A stretch of 21,665 bases of DNA from CAYHYG01 sp964360835. GTDB lineage: Bacteria > Patescibacteriota > Patescibacteriia > UBA1558 > 2-01-FULL-52-15. Shown one piece after another: positions 15,479-21,599 of this stretch (its first letter is position 1; every line of letters starts with the position of its first letter). The notes below the pieces were generated by a model. The model did not search any database. It was not told where the DNA came from and saw nothing but the letters and a program-made list of their open reading frames with translations. A program made the position numbers and the translations under genes. The stretch covers positions 1-21,665 of the forward strand of contig CAYHYG010000019.1 in NCBI GenBank assembly GCA_964360835.1. Direction: 5' to 3'.

Positions 15479-15976
15479 TTAAGACACGAGGTTACCGACA
15501 AGGATGCCGACGCCGATGGCTAGGCCACCGATAATCATCATACGCATAGCGCTATAAAAAAGCGACACCCGAGCGACCTTGGCGCCAATAGCTCCCAAGA
15601 TAAATAAGGCGATAAGCGAAAGGGCAATCGAGAGGCCAAAACCCATTTCCGATCCAATGACGATATACGGCAAAAGTGGTATATAGCCGGCAATGAAATA
15701 GGAAACAAACATGACAGCCGCTCCGGCCAAAGCATTTTTGATTTCTCTTTTTCGCTCATACTCATCAGCTGCTTCTTCCGACAGGAAACTACCCACTCCC
15801 ATGGAAAAAGCTTCAACAAAGATCAATACGGTTCCAGTCAAAATAATCTCTCCTCTAGTGGCTCCGGCGGCGGCGACGCCAGACAGCAGTCCGACGGTGG
15901 AAACTAAGCTGTCCTCCACCCCAAAGACAAAATTGCGGATATAGGTGGCGGAGTTGTGATTTATCACACGTTTCAT
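15479..15976 (-). CDS. VIT1/CCC1-like iron or manganese transporter
   Basis: A 165-residue membrane protein of the vacuolar iron transporter family, which moves Fe2+ or Mn2+ out of the cytoplasm. The diagnostic first half is clear: FVFGVEDSLVSTVGLLSGVA (16-35), then EAFSMGVGSFLSEEAADEYE (55-74), which holds the conserved acidic and methionine residues. Later segments (about 84-104, 112-134 and 142-163) give roughly five membrane helices. Plant and yeast members have a long cytosolic metal-binding domain between helices 2 and 3; here it is reduced to a short charged loop, as in the smaller bacterial relatives. It has its own extended -10 box nine bases before the ATG. Confidence 0.85.
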   Translation of the reverse strand: MKRVINHNSATYIRNFVFGVEDSLVSTVGLLSGVAAAGATRGEIILTGTVLIFVEAFSMGVGSFLSEEAADEYERKREIKNALAGAAVMFVSYFIAGYIPLLPYIVIGSEMGFGLSIALSLIALFILGAIGAKVARVSLFYSAMRMMIIGGLAIGVGILVGNLVS

Positions 15977-15985
15977 AGCGCTACA

Positions 15986-15994
15986 ATTATAGCA
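15986..15994 (-). promoter_or_regulatory. Extended -10 promoter of the VIT-like gene (nearly leaderless)
   Basis: TGC-TATAAT on the minus strand at 15994-15986, a perfect -10 with the TGn extension. The ATG begins at 15976, nine bases downstream, so the leader would be about three bases. No clear -35 is seen. Confidence 0.6.
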
Positions 15995-16017
15995 CTTGCA
16001 TACCTTTTTCGACAGGA

Positions 16018-16521
16018 TTATGCATCCCTAACATTTAATGAATTATAACAAATATATTTCCTAATTCTATCTAAATCCCGCTGATTCTCAATAATATGAT
16101 CGTAAAACGACCTATGCCAATCAAATTCGATCAGACCATGTGCATGGATCAATTTCGATGATGTGCTTTTGAAAGCTCCAATCAATTCGGATAAGGATTT
16201 TATTTTAATTTCTTCATTTTTTGTACGGACAAATCGCGACTTGTCCGTACCACTAGCAAAATCCTTAATTATCAGAATCCCATGCACATGGTTTGGCATG
16301 ACAATAAATTCATCCAAATCTATATACGGGTATCTTTCTAGCCATCTCCATTGCTGCCAGACAAGACTGCCGCATTCATTAAGACACATAATTCCATTAC
16401 GAATGTAGCCGAAGTAATTATAATTATTCTTGGTGGAAATCGTAACGAAGTAAAAACCGGGCGAGGAATAATCATACTTAGGCAAACGATTGTTTTTACG
16501 TTGTGGAAGCTTCTCTAACAT
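16018..16521 (-). CDS. REP-associated tyrosine transposase (RAYT, Y1/IS200-like)
   Basis: A 167-residue single-domain HUH-Y1 protein that nicks and joins single-stranded DNA at palindromic REP sequences. Seen: RLPKYDYSSPGFYFVTI at the start (12-28), VMPNHVHGIL with the HUH pair H78 and H80, and SFYDHII with the candidate nucleophile Y140. Length and motifs are those of an intact RAYT, generally a single-copy domesticated transposase rather than a selfish element. The variable loop (about residues 90-101) is encoded by a REP-like palindrome. The start codon abuts a hairpin at 16522-16545 with no room for a ribosome site, so expression is probably low. It follows the PIF1-like helicase gene on the same strand by 40 bases. 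Confidence 0.9.
   Translation of the reverse strand: MLEKLPQRKNNRLPKYDYSSPGFYFVTISTKNNYNYFGYIRNGIMCLNECGSLVWQQWRWLERYPYIDLDEFIVMPNHVHGILIIKDFASGTDKSRFVRTKNEEIKIKSLSELIGAFKSTSSKLIHAHGLIEFDWHRSFYDHIIENQRDLDRIRKYICYNSLNVRDA
16223..16250. repeat. REP-like palindrome inside the RAYT reading frame
   Basis: GTACGGACAA (16223-16232) and TTGTCCGTAC (16241-16250) are perfect reverse complements. The 8-base centre ATCGCGAC is itself palindromic except for the outer pair, giving a 28-base palindrome with a single A-C mismatch. It encodes the TDKSRFVRT segment of the transposase's variable loop. Confidence 0.75.
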
Positions 16522-16545
16522 AAAACAAGGTATTGGCCCTGTTTT
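16522..16545 (-). terminator. Hairpin between the helicase and RAYT genes, abutting the RAYT start
   Basis: AAAACAAGG (16522-16530) pairs with CCCTGTTTT (16537-16545) with one mismatch and a 6-base loop. Read on the minus strand it ends in a TTGTTTT run right before the RAYT ATG, so it can act as the terminator of the helicase operon. Confidence 0.55.
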
Positions 16546-16561
16546 AATAGAAAATAATTGA

Positions 16562-18169
16562 CTACGGTTTTCTTGTCTGCTCCAAATAATCAGTTGGTAA
16601 CAGCTCCAACTTTATCAAACGCAAAATAACGGCTACTTCTTTCCTGCCCATGAGAGCCATCAATTGTGGAACAGTAGATCCAGCCAAAAAATGTTTGGCC
16701 AGACGTTCATCCTGCTCTTTGTCCCAGCGCTTATTGGCGTTGGGATGAATTTTGCGAAGCTCATCATAGTAACCACTGACCTCAGACCGTTTCTGCTTTT
16801 TTTCTTTGATCACTTTACCACCACAGGCCAGAATAAAATTCCGGTGCAATTGTTGCAGCTCCTTTTCCTCAATCTCACCAAAGGTGGCGGTAGCCGCTGT
16901 AGAGCCTTCACGAAAGATTGTATCCTGCAATAATACCTGCGGATGCACCTGAAACGTTTGGTCATTCCAACCGAGCAGATGTAGCCCCGACAAGCGCTTG
17001 ACCCGAGATAAGGCCACATAGCCCTGACCATACTCAAAGACCTGACCCAGATCCATGATAGCCGCATCCAGACTCATACCTTGGCTTTTGTGCACTGTGA
17101 TAGCCCAAGCCAGCCGCAGGGGCAACTGGGTGATCCGCGCTTGTACGCGTCCACCATCTTCAACTGTCCAATCCATTGGCTTGACTACGATCACCTTATC
17201 TTGTCGTGTCTTTACTTTGGGATAACCTTCACTGCTTTCAAACCCCACGACGGTCCCTAACGTACCATTAACATACCCTTCCTTAGAATTATTTTTGGTA
17301 AACATCACAGCCGCGCCAACCTTCAGCTCTAATGACTCCGGCGACAGACAGCCTTTCTGCAAATTGTTGACCATTAGGGCCTTACCTTGCTTGCGCATGA
17401 TATAGGTCTGCTTTTTACCACTTATTTGAGCCAACATGGCCTCATTGACCGCGTCAACATTGGCATTGTGTGAGAAAAGTTTGGTCAAGTCTGCTGGAGC
17501 GTCAGTAGCTTGAATCTTTCTGCCTTTAATATGTGCTAGATGCTCATCACCAAAAGTGTTATTACGGATGGACGATAGTAATGCCAAAAAAATCGCATCA
17601 TCCTGACGATGTTGCTCATGCAAATAACAGATAAGAGGATTAGCTCTGCTCCAAGCTGGGGATTGATAGGCAAAGAGATCCGGTTCTTCTTCAAAAAATG
17701 CACCTTGATCCGAATCAGATGAGTCGTTCCTGACCACCGGCGGCAGTTGGAAAAAATCACCAACAAATATTATCTGTATGCCACCAAAGGGTTCATCATT
17801 ACGCTTAATCTCCCGACAGACTGCTTCGACCATAGCGATAGTCTCAGGTGGCAACATAGAGACTTCATCAATAATCAAAACCTTCGTCTTGCTGACACGT
17901 TTCACTACGTATTCATTGCTGGTCAGATTATCCAGATCACGATTGGTCAGAAATTTCTTGATCCCAATACCACTCCAGCTATGAATGGTCTGTCCGCCGA
18001 TATGAGTCGCAGCAATTCCAGTAGAAGCAGTGATAGCTGGCTCAATTTTACGCGCTCTCAAATAAGCCACATATTCATTGATAGTATGCGATTTTCCAGC
18101 GCCCGGCTCTCCGGTCAGAAAGACATTGGCGCCAGTTTTGAGAATAGCGAGAGCTTGAGCCTGCGTCAC
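16562..18169 (-). CDS. PIF1-like DNA helicase
   Basis: A superfamily 1B 5'-3' helicase of the PIF1/RecD group, expected to unwind DNA at forks or structured DNA. Motifs seen: Walker A GEPGAGKS (20-27), Walker B IIDEVSML with D101/E102, GDFFQLPPV (137-145), a TVHKSQG motif and a YVALSRV motif near the end of the helicase core. The C-terminal about 120 residues are an extra region with a lysine-rich helix and a helical domain beginning near NKRWDKEQDERLAKHF, possibly a DNA-binding HTH. The start is GTG at 18169, one base after the antitoxin stop; the N-terminal sequence MTQAQALAILKTGANVFLTG supports that start. It shares a transcript with the antitoxin. Confidence 0.9.
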   Translation of the reverse strand: MTQAQALAILKTGANVFLTGEPGAGKSHTINEYVAYLRARKIEPAITASTGIAATHIGGQTIHSWSGIGIKKFLTNRDLDNLTSNEYVVKRVSKTKVLIIDEVSMLPPETIAMVEAVCREIKRNDEPFGGIQIIFVGDFFQLPPVVRNDSSDSDQGAFFEEEPDLFAYQSPAWSRANPLICYLHEQHRQDDAIFLALLSSIRNNTFGDEHLAHIKGRKIQATDAPADLTKLFSHNANVDAVNEAMLAQISGKKQTYIMRKQGKALMVNNLQKGCLSPESLELKVGAAVMFTKNNSKEGYVNGTLGTVVGFESSEGYPKVKTRQDKVIVVKPMDWTVEDGGRVQARITQLPLRLAWAITVHKSQGMSLDAAIMDLGQVFEYGQGYVALSRVKRLSGLHLLGWNDQTFQVHPQVLLQDTIFREGSTAATATFGEIEEKELQQLHRNFILACGGKVIKEKKQKRSEVSGYYDELRKIHPNANKRWDKEQDERLAKHFLAGSTVPQLMALMGRKEVAVILRLIKLELLPTDYLEQTRKP

Positions 18170-18170
18170 C

Positions 18171-18458
18171 TTATTTGACTGTAATTTTTACCTCTGCATC
18201 CAGAGCTCTGGCCAGTTTGTAAAAAGCTTTCAGAGTTGGGTTCAAATTACCACTTTCTAATCGAGAAATAGCTGATTGCTTGGTCCCTAATTTTTTCGCT
18301 AGCTGTTTTTGAGTCAACCCTTTGGCTATGCGTAATTGAATCATTTTTTTTAGCAGAGCATATTCGGGCTCTAGCTCTTCATAGGCGCGTCTAAACCCAG
18401 GCTTTTTCATCAGCTCTTTCATGAAATCCTGATGACTAACAAACTGATTTTTTTTCAT
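18171..18458 (-). CDS. higA: XRE-family antitoxin, HigA-like
   Basis: A 95-residue protein with an N-terminal helical part and a clear helix-turn-helix at about residues 42-70 (IAKGLTQKQLAKKLGTKQSA, then the recognition helix ending in RLESG). This is the pattern of antitoxins that bind their partner toxin and repress their own operon. It lies 28 bp downstream of a HigB/RelE-type toxin frame, in the toxin-first order typical of higBA. A strong promoter inside the toxin's 3' end predicts leaderless, toxin-independent expression. The stop is one base from the start of the PIF1-like gene, an unusual coupling. Confidence 0.82.
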   Translation of the reverse strand: MKKNQFVSHQDFMKELMKKPGFRRAYEELEPEYALLKKMIQLRIAKGLTQKQLAKKLGTKQSAISRLESGNLNPTLKAFYKLARALDAEVKITVK

Positions 18459-18465
18459 ATATATA

Positions 18466-18495
18466 AGTATAACGTATGTGATATATCTATGTCAA
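18466..18495 (-). promoter_or_regulatory. Internal promoter of the antitoxin and helicase genes (leaderless)
   Basis: On the minus strand TTGACA (18495-18490) and TATACT (18471-18466) are 18 bases apart. The -35 overlaps the last two codons of the toxin frame. The predicted transcription start is about 18459, right at the antitoxin ATG (18458). It allows antitoxin and helicase to be made without the toxin. Confidence 0.7.
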
Positions 18496-18792
18496 ACTAT
18501 GCATTCTGGACCGAGCTATATCTATATCATTTCTATCTAATCTCTGCTGCTTCTTTATTATGACATGCAGAATATAGGCACCTCCATTATAATAACAGTA
18601 CAATAATCATAGTTGAACACGTCGCCTACCTCTAAGTTCAAATAGACCCCGCCCCAAGGGTCGACTATTCGGCATACCGATAGCCGGACCTAGCACTCTC
18701 AATATTTCTACTAGATGCATCGCTTTAGCTTGAAAATTATCATTCAGGTTGAGAATGAACTTTCTCGCTTGTTTATGATAACTTACCAACAT
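18487..18792 (-). pseudogene. higB: HigB/RelE-type toxin with an in-frame TGA
   Basis: The open part (18792-18607, 61 residues) begins MLVSYHKQARKFI and contains GPAIGMPNSRPLGRGLFELR, the hallmark of phage Gp49-like/HigB mRNA-cutting toxins. It stops at TGA 18609-18607. In the same frame the sequence continues as LLYCYYNGGAYILHVIIKKQ and ends at TAG 18489-18487. That restores a total of 101 residues, the normal length for the family, including the YILH.. IKK segment that carries conserved residues of this fold. So a single nonsense codon separates the two halves. TGA is used as a normal stop elsewhere in the window, so recoding is unlikely; an inactive toxin or a base error is more likely. 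Confidence 0.8.
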
Positions 18793-18823
18793 AACAAAAC
18801 AGGGCTTTCTTCCCTGTTTTGTT
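18793..18823 (-). promoter_or_regulatory. 12-bp perfect hairpin filling the toxin mRNA leader
   Basis: AACAAAACAGGG (18793-18804) and CCCTGTTTTGTT (18812-18823) form a perfect 12-bp stem with a 7-base loop. It directly abuts the toxin ATG (18792) and begins about 3 bases after the predicted transcription start. Read on the minus strand it is followed by TGTTTTGTT, so it could also cause early termination. There is no Shine-Dalgarno site. Confidence 0.6.
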
Positions 18824-18832
18824 TATAACCAC

Positions 18833-18860
18833 ATTGTAACCTGACGCTATGAAAAGTCAA
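18833..18860 (-). promoter_or_regulatory. Promoter of the toxin-antitoxin operon
   Basis: TTGACT (18860-18855) and TACAAT (18838-18833) on the minus strand, each matching five of six consensus bases, are 16 bases apart. The predicted start near 18826 gives a leader of about 33 bases made almost entirely of the hairpin. Confidence 0.65.
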
Positions 18861-18900
18861 TTCAACCCGTTAGATAGTTCCCCCTACCCTTTGCTAATGA

Positions 18901-19059
18901 CTATCTACCCCGCAACTTGAAGTCTCCCCAGAGTGACAAAGCTCCAAGGGCTAGAAATAATCCCGCACCCAGCCAATTCTGCTGTTGCAAAGCTTCTATC
19001 AGCGCAATGCCGAAAAAAAGAATAAAAACCGTAACGTTCGCAAATTTCAAATGTGGCAT
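18901..19059 (-). CDS. Small two-helix membrane protein
   Basis: A 52-residue frame starting MPHLKFANVTVFILFFGIAL and ending SLWGDFKLRGR. It has two hydrophobic segments (about 9-22 and 29-44) joined by a polar turn (EALQQQNW) and a basic C-terminal tail, the shape of a small helical-hairpin membrane protein. It begins 23 bases after the stop of the TauE/SafE gene on the same strand, so it is likely co-transcribed with it. The composition of the frame (a coherent amphipathic pattern, no rare clusters) suggests a real gene, but no homologue is recognised. Confidence 0.6.
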   Translation of the reverse strand: MPHLKFANVTVFILFFGIALIEALQQQNWLGAGLFLALGALSLWGDFKLRGR

Positions 19060-19082
19060 ATTGAATTCGTTATAATATTAAA

Positions 19083-19814
19083 TTAATCTAATATACTTGG
19101 CCAAAACAATAGCTTCAAACCAATCAGCAGCAAAAAAACGGCAATGACCAAACGGAATTTCTTCTGCGGAATCTGATCAACGATACCTTTGGCTAGTTCC
19201 GCTCCCAAGAAAGATGCGGGGATTAATACTAACAAAGCCCACCACAGCGTTTCAGGCAGTACCACTCCTCCACGCCAATAGGTAATGATACGCGTGGAAT
19301 CAACCATGAGGCCAATGGCACCGATTGTAGCCAGATGTACGGCTTTGGGCAGGGCAAATAGTGACAGGAAAGCACTACGAATCGGACCGCCCATGCCAAA
19401 CATACCGGCAAAAAAACCTGACAAGGCACCACCGAGCAAGGCATGGCTATTATCCGCCCGTACTTCCAGACGCGGCTTATAGATCATAAATACGGCATCT
19501 ACCACCAGAAAGACGCCCAGGATTCGTAGTAACAAGAGATGATCTGTACCCAGAGAAACAGCAGCGCCGACATAGCTGGCTGCCAAGCCAATCAGACCAA
19601 ACAGTATGATTAATTTCCAATGAAACCCCTGACCGAATAACAACACCTTCCAGAGATCACCGAACCAATGGATAATAGCTACGAAAAAAATTGTTTCTAC
19701 CGGCGGCAAAAATATTACCAGGATCGGTATCATGAGAGTAGAAATACCGAAACCGGTAACCGTGCCGATCAGACTGGCTACGAAAGTTAAAAGTGCTAGG
19801 TAAATTAAATCCAT
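19083..19814 (-). CDS. TauE/SafE (TSUP) family membrane transporter
   Basis: A 243-residue protein with about eight membrane segments arranged as two repeats. Each repeat begins with the family's glycine-rich motif: GTVTGFGISTLMIP (17-30) and GMFGMGGPIRSAFL in the second half. TSUP proteins export sulfite, sulfonates or other organic anions; the substrate here is unknown. The length is normal. It starts with ATG at 19814, 55 bases after the unknown 223-residue gene; a small membrane protein follows it. Confidence 0.88.
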   Translation of the reverse strand: MDLIYLALLTFVASLIGTVTGFGISTLMIPILVIFLPPVETIFFVAIIHWFGDLWKVLLFGQGFHWKLIILFGLIGLAASYVGAAVSLGTDHLLLLRILGVFLVVDAVFMIYKPRLEVRADNSHALLGGALSGFFAGMFGMGGPIRSAFLSLFALPKAVHLATIGAIGLMVDSTRIITYWRGGVVLPETLWWALLVLIPASFLGAELAKGIVDQIPQKKFRLVIAVFLLLIGLKLLFWPSILD

Positions 19815-19869
19815 GAGATATTATTTTGGTTTCAGATCTCAAACGCTCAGTCTGTTACTGCTAGACTGC

Positions 19870-20541
19870 CTAACCATACCGTTTCAAAAGTTCTTCCCGA
19901 CTGATACTAGCCAGAGCAATATCACGCGGATCCAGCTCTTGCGACCGAGCTTTAACCTCATCACTTAGCTCTTCGACCGTAAAACCTAGTCGCTCCAGCA
20001 ACGAGCCATGACTGGCGACAATCCATGATTTGCCAATTATATGCTCAACTTCAGGATGTTCTTTGATAACCTCAGCTACTTTCTTTAGCCCGTCCTTTAT
20101 CAGATTGATCTTGACCTTGATCGGAGTGGTTTCATTTGGAGGGACGTGTAGATGTAACGTATCTCCTTCTATACTGTAGGCCAAGAGATCATTAATCTGT
20201 TCAAAACCACCATTGCGCACAAACTCACGCCGAGCCACTGTTTCCCATCGGACAGGATCTTGCTGTTTCAAGATTAATAGCGGCTCCAATATCTGGAGAA
20301 CTTGAGCCACAAATTCATCCTTATCTTCTATCTGACTACAAGCCGCCAGCGCAGCTTTTAACTCCTCTGGTGTCTGCTCTAGTAATTCATGATAATTGGC
20401 CAAGCGCTGAGAAATTTTCGCTACAGCCCCAGACGCGCCACCATTTCTGTCAAAACTGTCGACCAGTGACAGTCGTACCCTATTGGCCATTTCTTGATCA
20501 TAGGCCGCTTCTTCTTTGGGTATTTCAGGTGATGATTCCAT
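19870..20541 (-). CDS. Unknown cytoplasmic 223-residue protein
   Basis: No named domain is recognised. The first about 130 residues are helical and acidic (EEAAYDQEMANRVRLSL and following). The second half looks alpha/beta, with a strand-rich DTLHLHVPPNE stretch, an EHPEVEHIIGKSWIVASHG stretch, and a helical end. There is no signal peptide or membrane segment. It begins 7 bases after the stop of the DpnI-cupin gene, so before the restriction-module insertion it was probably the second gene of an operon led by an intact cupin. The role is unknown. Confidence 0.75.
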   Translation of the reverse strand: MESSPEIPKEEAAYDQEMANRVRLSLVDSFDRNGGASGAVAKISQRLANYHELLEQTPEELKAALAACSQIEDKDEFVAQVLQILEPLLILKQQDPVRWETVARREFVRNGGFEQINDLLAYSIEGDTLHLHVPPNETTPIKVKINLIKDGLKKVAEVIKEHPEVEHIIGKSWIVASHGSLLERLGFTVEELSDEVKARSQELDPRDIALASISREELLKRYG

Positions 20542-20548
20542 ACTACGT

Positions 20549-21289
20549 TTATTCCGTGGTCACCCCGTCAAACTCGGCTTCATTGGCCATGGCCTCAGCT
20601 CTAGTCGCTCGCAGTATCTGATCTTTATGATGAGCCGGTGAATAAATAGTGTACAGTTTCAGCTCTTCACTATCCGAGGTATTAATAATATTATGTTCAG
20701 CACCGGCCGGTACCACGATGGCCGATCCGTCCATGACTTCGTAGCTGACTTTTCCAATGATACATTTACCGTGGCCTTGTTCAAAACGGAAAAACTGGTC
20801 ATTAATCCCGTTTTTTACGTAGAAAATTTTACCGGTTAGTGGAATCTTTTTGATCAAAATATTGCAACCAACCCATCCAGCACGACGCGCTGTTAATGAA
20901 AGCGCCTTTCGCTTTTCGATAATTTCAGGCACAAAAAAATGCTTCGGAATGACAAGAAAGTCTAGCACTGTAAAATTTTGTAGATTGTAGTTTAATAAGA
21001 AAAAATTTGGATTATTACTTGCTTGTAATCGTTCAAGCATCGTACGATATGCACCATCAACGATTTTTGAACCAAGTGTGTCATGCTTACCCTTTAGTTC
21101 ATAATCTTCCCTACAATGTAAGCAATGAAAATCTGCAACAGGTTTATTATTTGGATATTTATCTATGTCCAGACGTCCACAATTTGGGCAATAAACTGAA
21201 TCACCTACCCATCTTTCTGTTAAAACGCGGGCTTTCTGAGAAGCACTTTTGTAATTTACTACTAGACTTTTATTAAAAGTTAAATTCAT
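20549..21289 (-). CDS. Chimera: DpnI-like methyl-directed endonuclease domain fused to a C-terminal cupin segment
   Basis: Residues 1 to about 160 match DpnI, which cuts GATC when the adenine is methylated. They include KSASQKARVLTE (14-25), zinc cysteines C34/C37 (CPNC) and C56/C59 (CLHC), catalytic D53, E64 and K66 in the PD-(D/E)XK arrangement (ADFHC ... YELKGK), DGAYRTMLERLQA (78-90), NNPNFF, and TARRAGWVGCN with W139. In DpnI the chain then continues to a winged-helix domain that also reads methylated DNA. Here, from about residue 161, it becomes the second half of a cupin: DQFFRFEQGHGK, DGSAIVVPAGAEHNIIN and LYTIYSPAHHKD, ending DGVTTE. The cupin's first metal motif (His-x-His) is absent. 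By eye the DpnI part is AT-rich and the cupin part is not. ATG 21289 has a weak AAGG site. Cutting activity is plausible but not certain. Confidence 0.85.
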   Translation of the reverse strand: MNLTFNKSLVVNYKSASQKARVLTERWVGDSVYCPNCGRLDIDKYPNNKPVADFHCLHCREDYELKGKHDTLGSKIVDGAYRTMLERLQASNNPNFFLLNYNLQNFTVLDFLVIPKHFFVPEIIEKRKALSLTARRAGWVGCNILIKKIPLTGKIFYVKNGINDQFFRFEQGHGKCIIGKVSYEVMDGSAIVVPAGAEHNIINTSDSEELKLYTIYSPAHHKDQILRATRAEAMANEAEFDGVTTE

Positions 21290-21324
21290 AATGCCTTACT
21301 TCAAACTAGGAGTTTAATTAATCC

Positions 21325-21598
21325 TTAAGCGTCTCCGGCATGACCAGTAAAACCGCCGTTTGAAAGATTATAAGGAGGATCAGCAAAAAATCATATCTAC
21401 CTGATTTGGACTCATCTTGTTCATGAACTCAATTGAGTTGGCTAGGTATAGCTCAACATTGGTTCGAGTAAAATAGGGCTTATAGCTTTTCATTTTTGGA
21501 CTATTATTAAAATTAACTAGTCCCCGTTTCTTATTTTTTACCCCTATTTTTTTCATAAAATCTTCCCCCATCATCCCATCTTTAGCCGAAATTTGCAA
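21325..21598 (-). pseudogene. N-terminal remnant of a DpnA-like DNA adenine methyltransferase (frameshifted, truncated)
   Basis: The frame contains SYKPYFTRTNVELYLANSIE and MSPNQVDMIF, which resemble the start of DpnA-type beta-class N6-adenine methyltransferases. It then meets a run of six T (21390-21385) and stops at TGA 21382-21380. With five T the frame would read DMIFADPPYNLSNGGFTGHAGDA and end at TAA 21327-21325, so catalytic motif IV (DPPY) is present but out of frame. Even with the frame restored only about 80 residues remain of an expected 250-270; the AdoMet-binding motif and target-recognition part are gone. The likely start is ATG 21556, behind GGGGGAAG; earlier ATGs or TTG are less likely. 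It lies directly upstream of the DpnI-like gene. Confidence 0.75.
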
Positions 21599-21599
21599 T

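Noticed and set aside
16018..16521. A complete IS200-type insertion sequence around the RAYT gene
   Set aside because: No clear element ends or partner TnpB gene are visible; the protein matches the domesticated REP-associated type instead.
18607..18609. TGA read as a sense codon (alternative genetic code)
   Set aside because: TGA ends the RNase H-like gene (808-810) and the 66-residue cassette gene at sensible places, and glycine is encoded normally throughout, so a recoded TGA is not supported.
19848..19868. CAGTCT/AGACTG hairpin after the 223-residue gene
   Set aside because: Only a 6-bp stem with a 9-base loop and no T-run; too weak to call a terminator.
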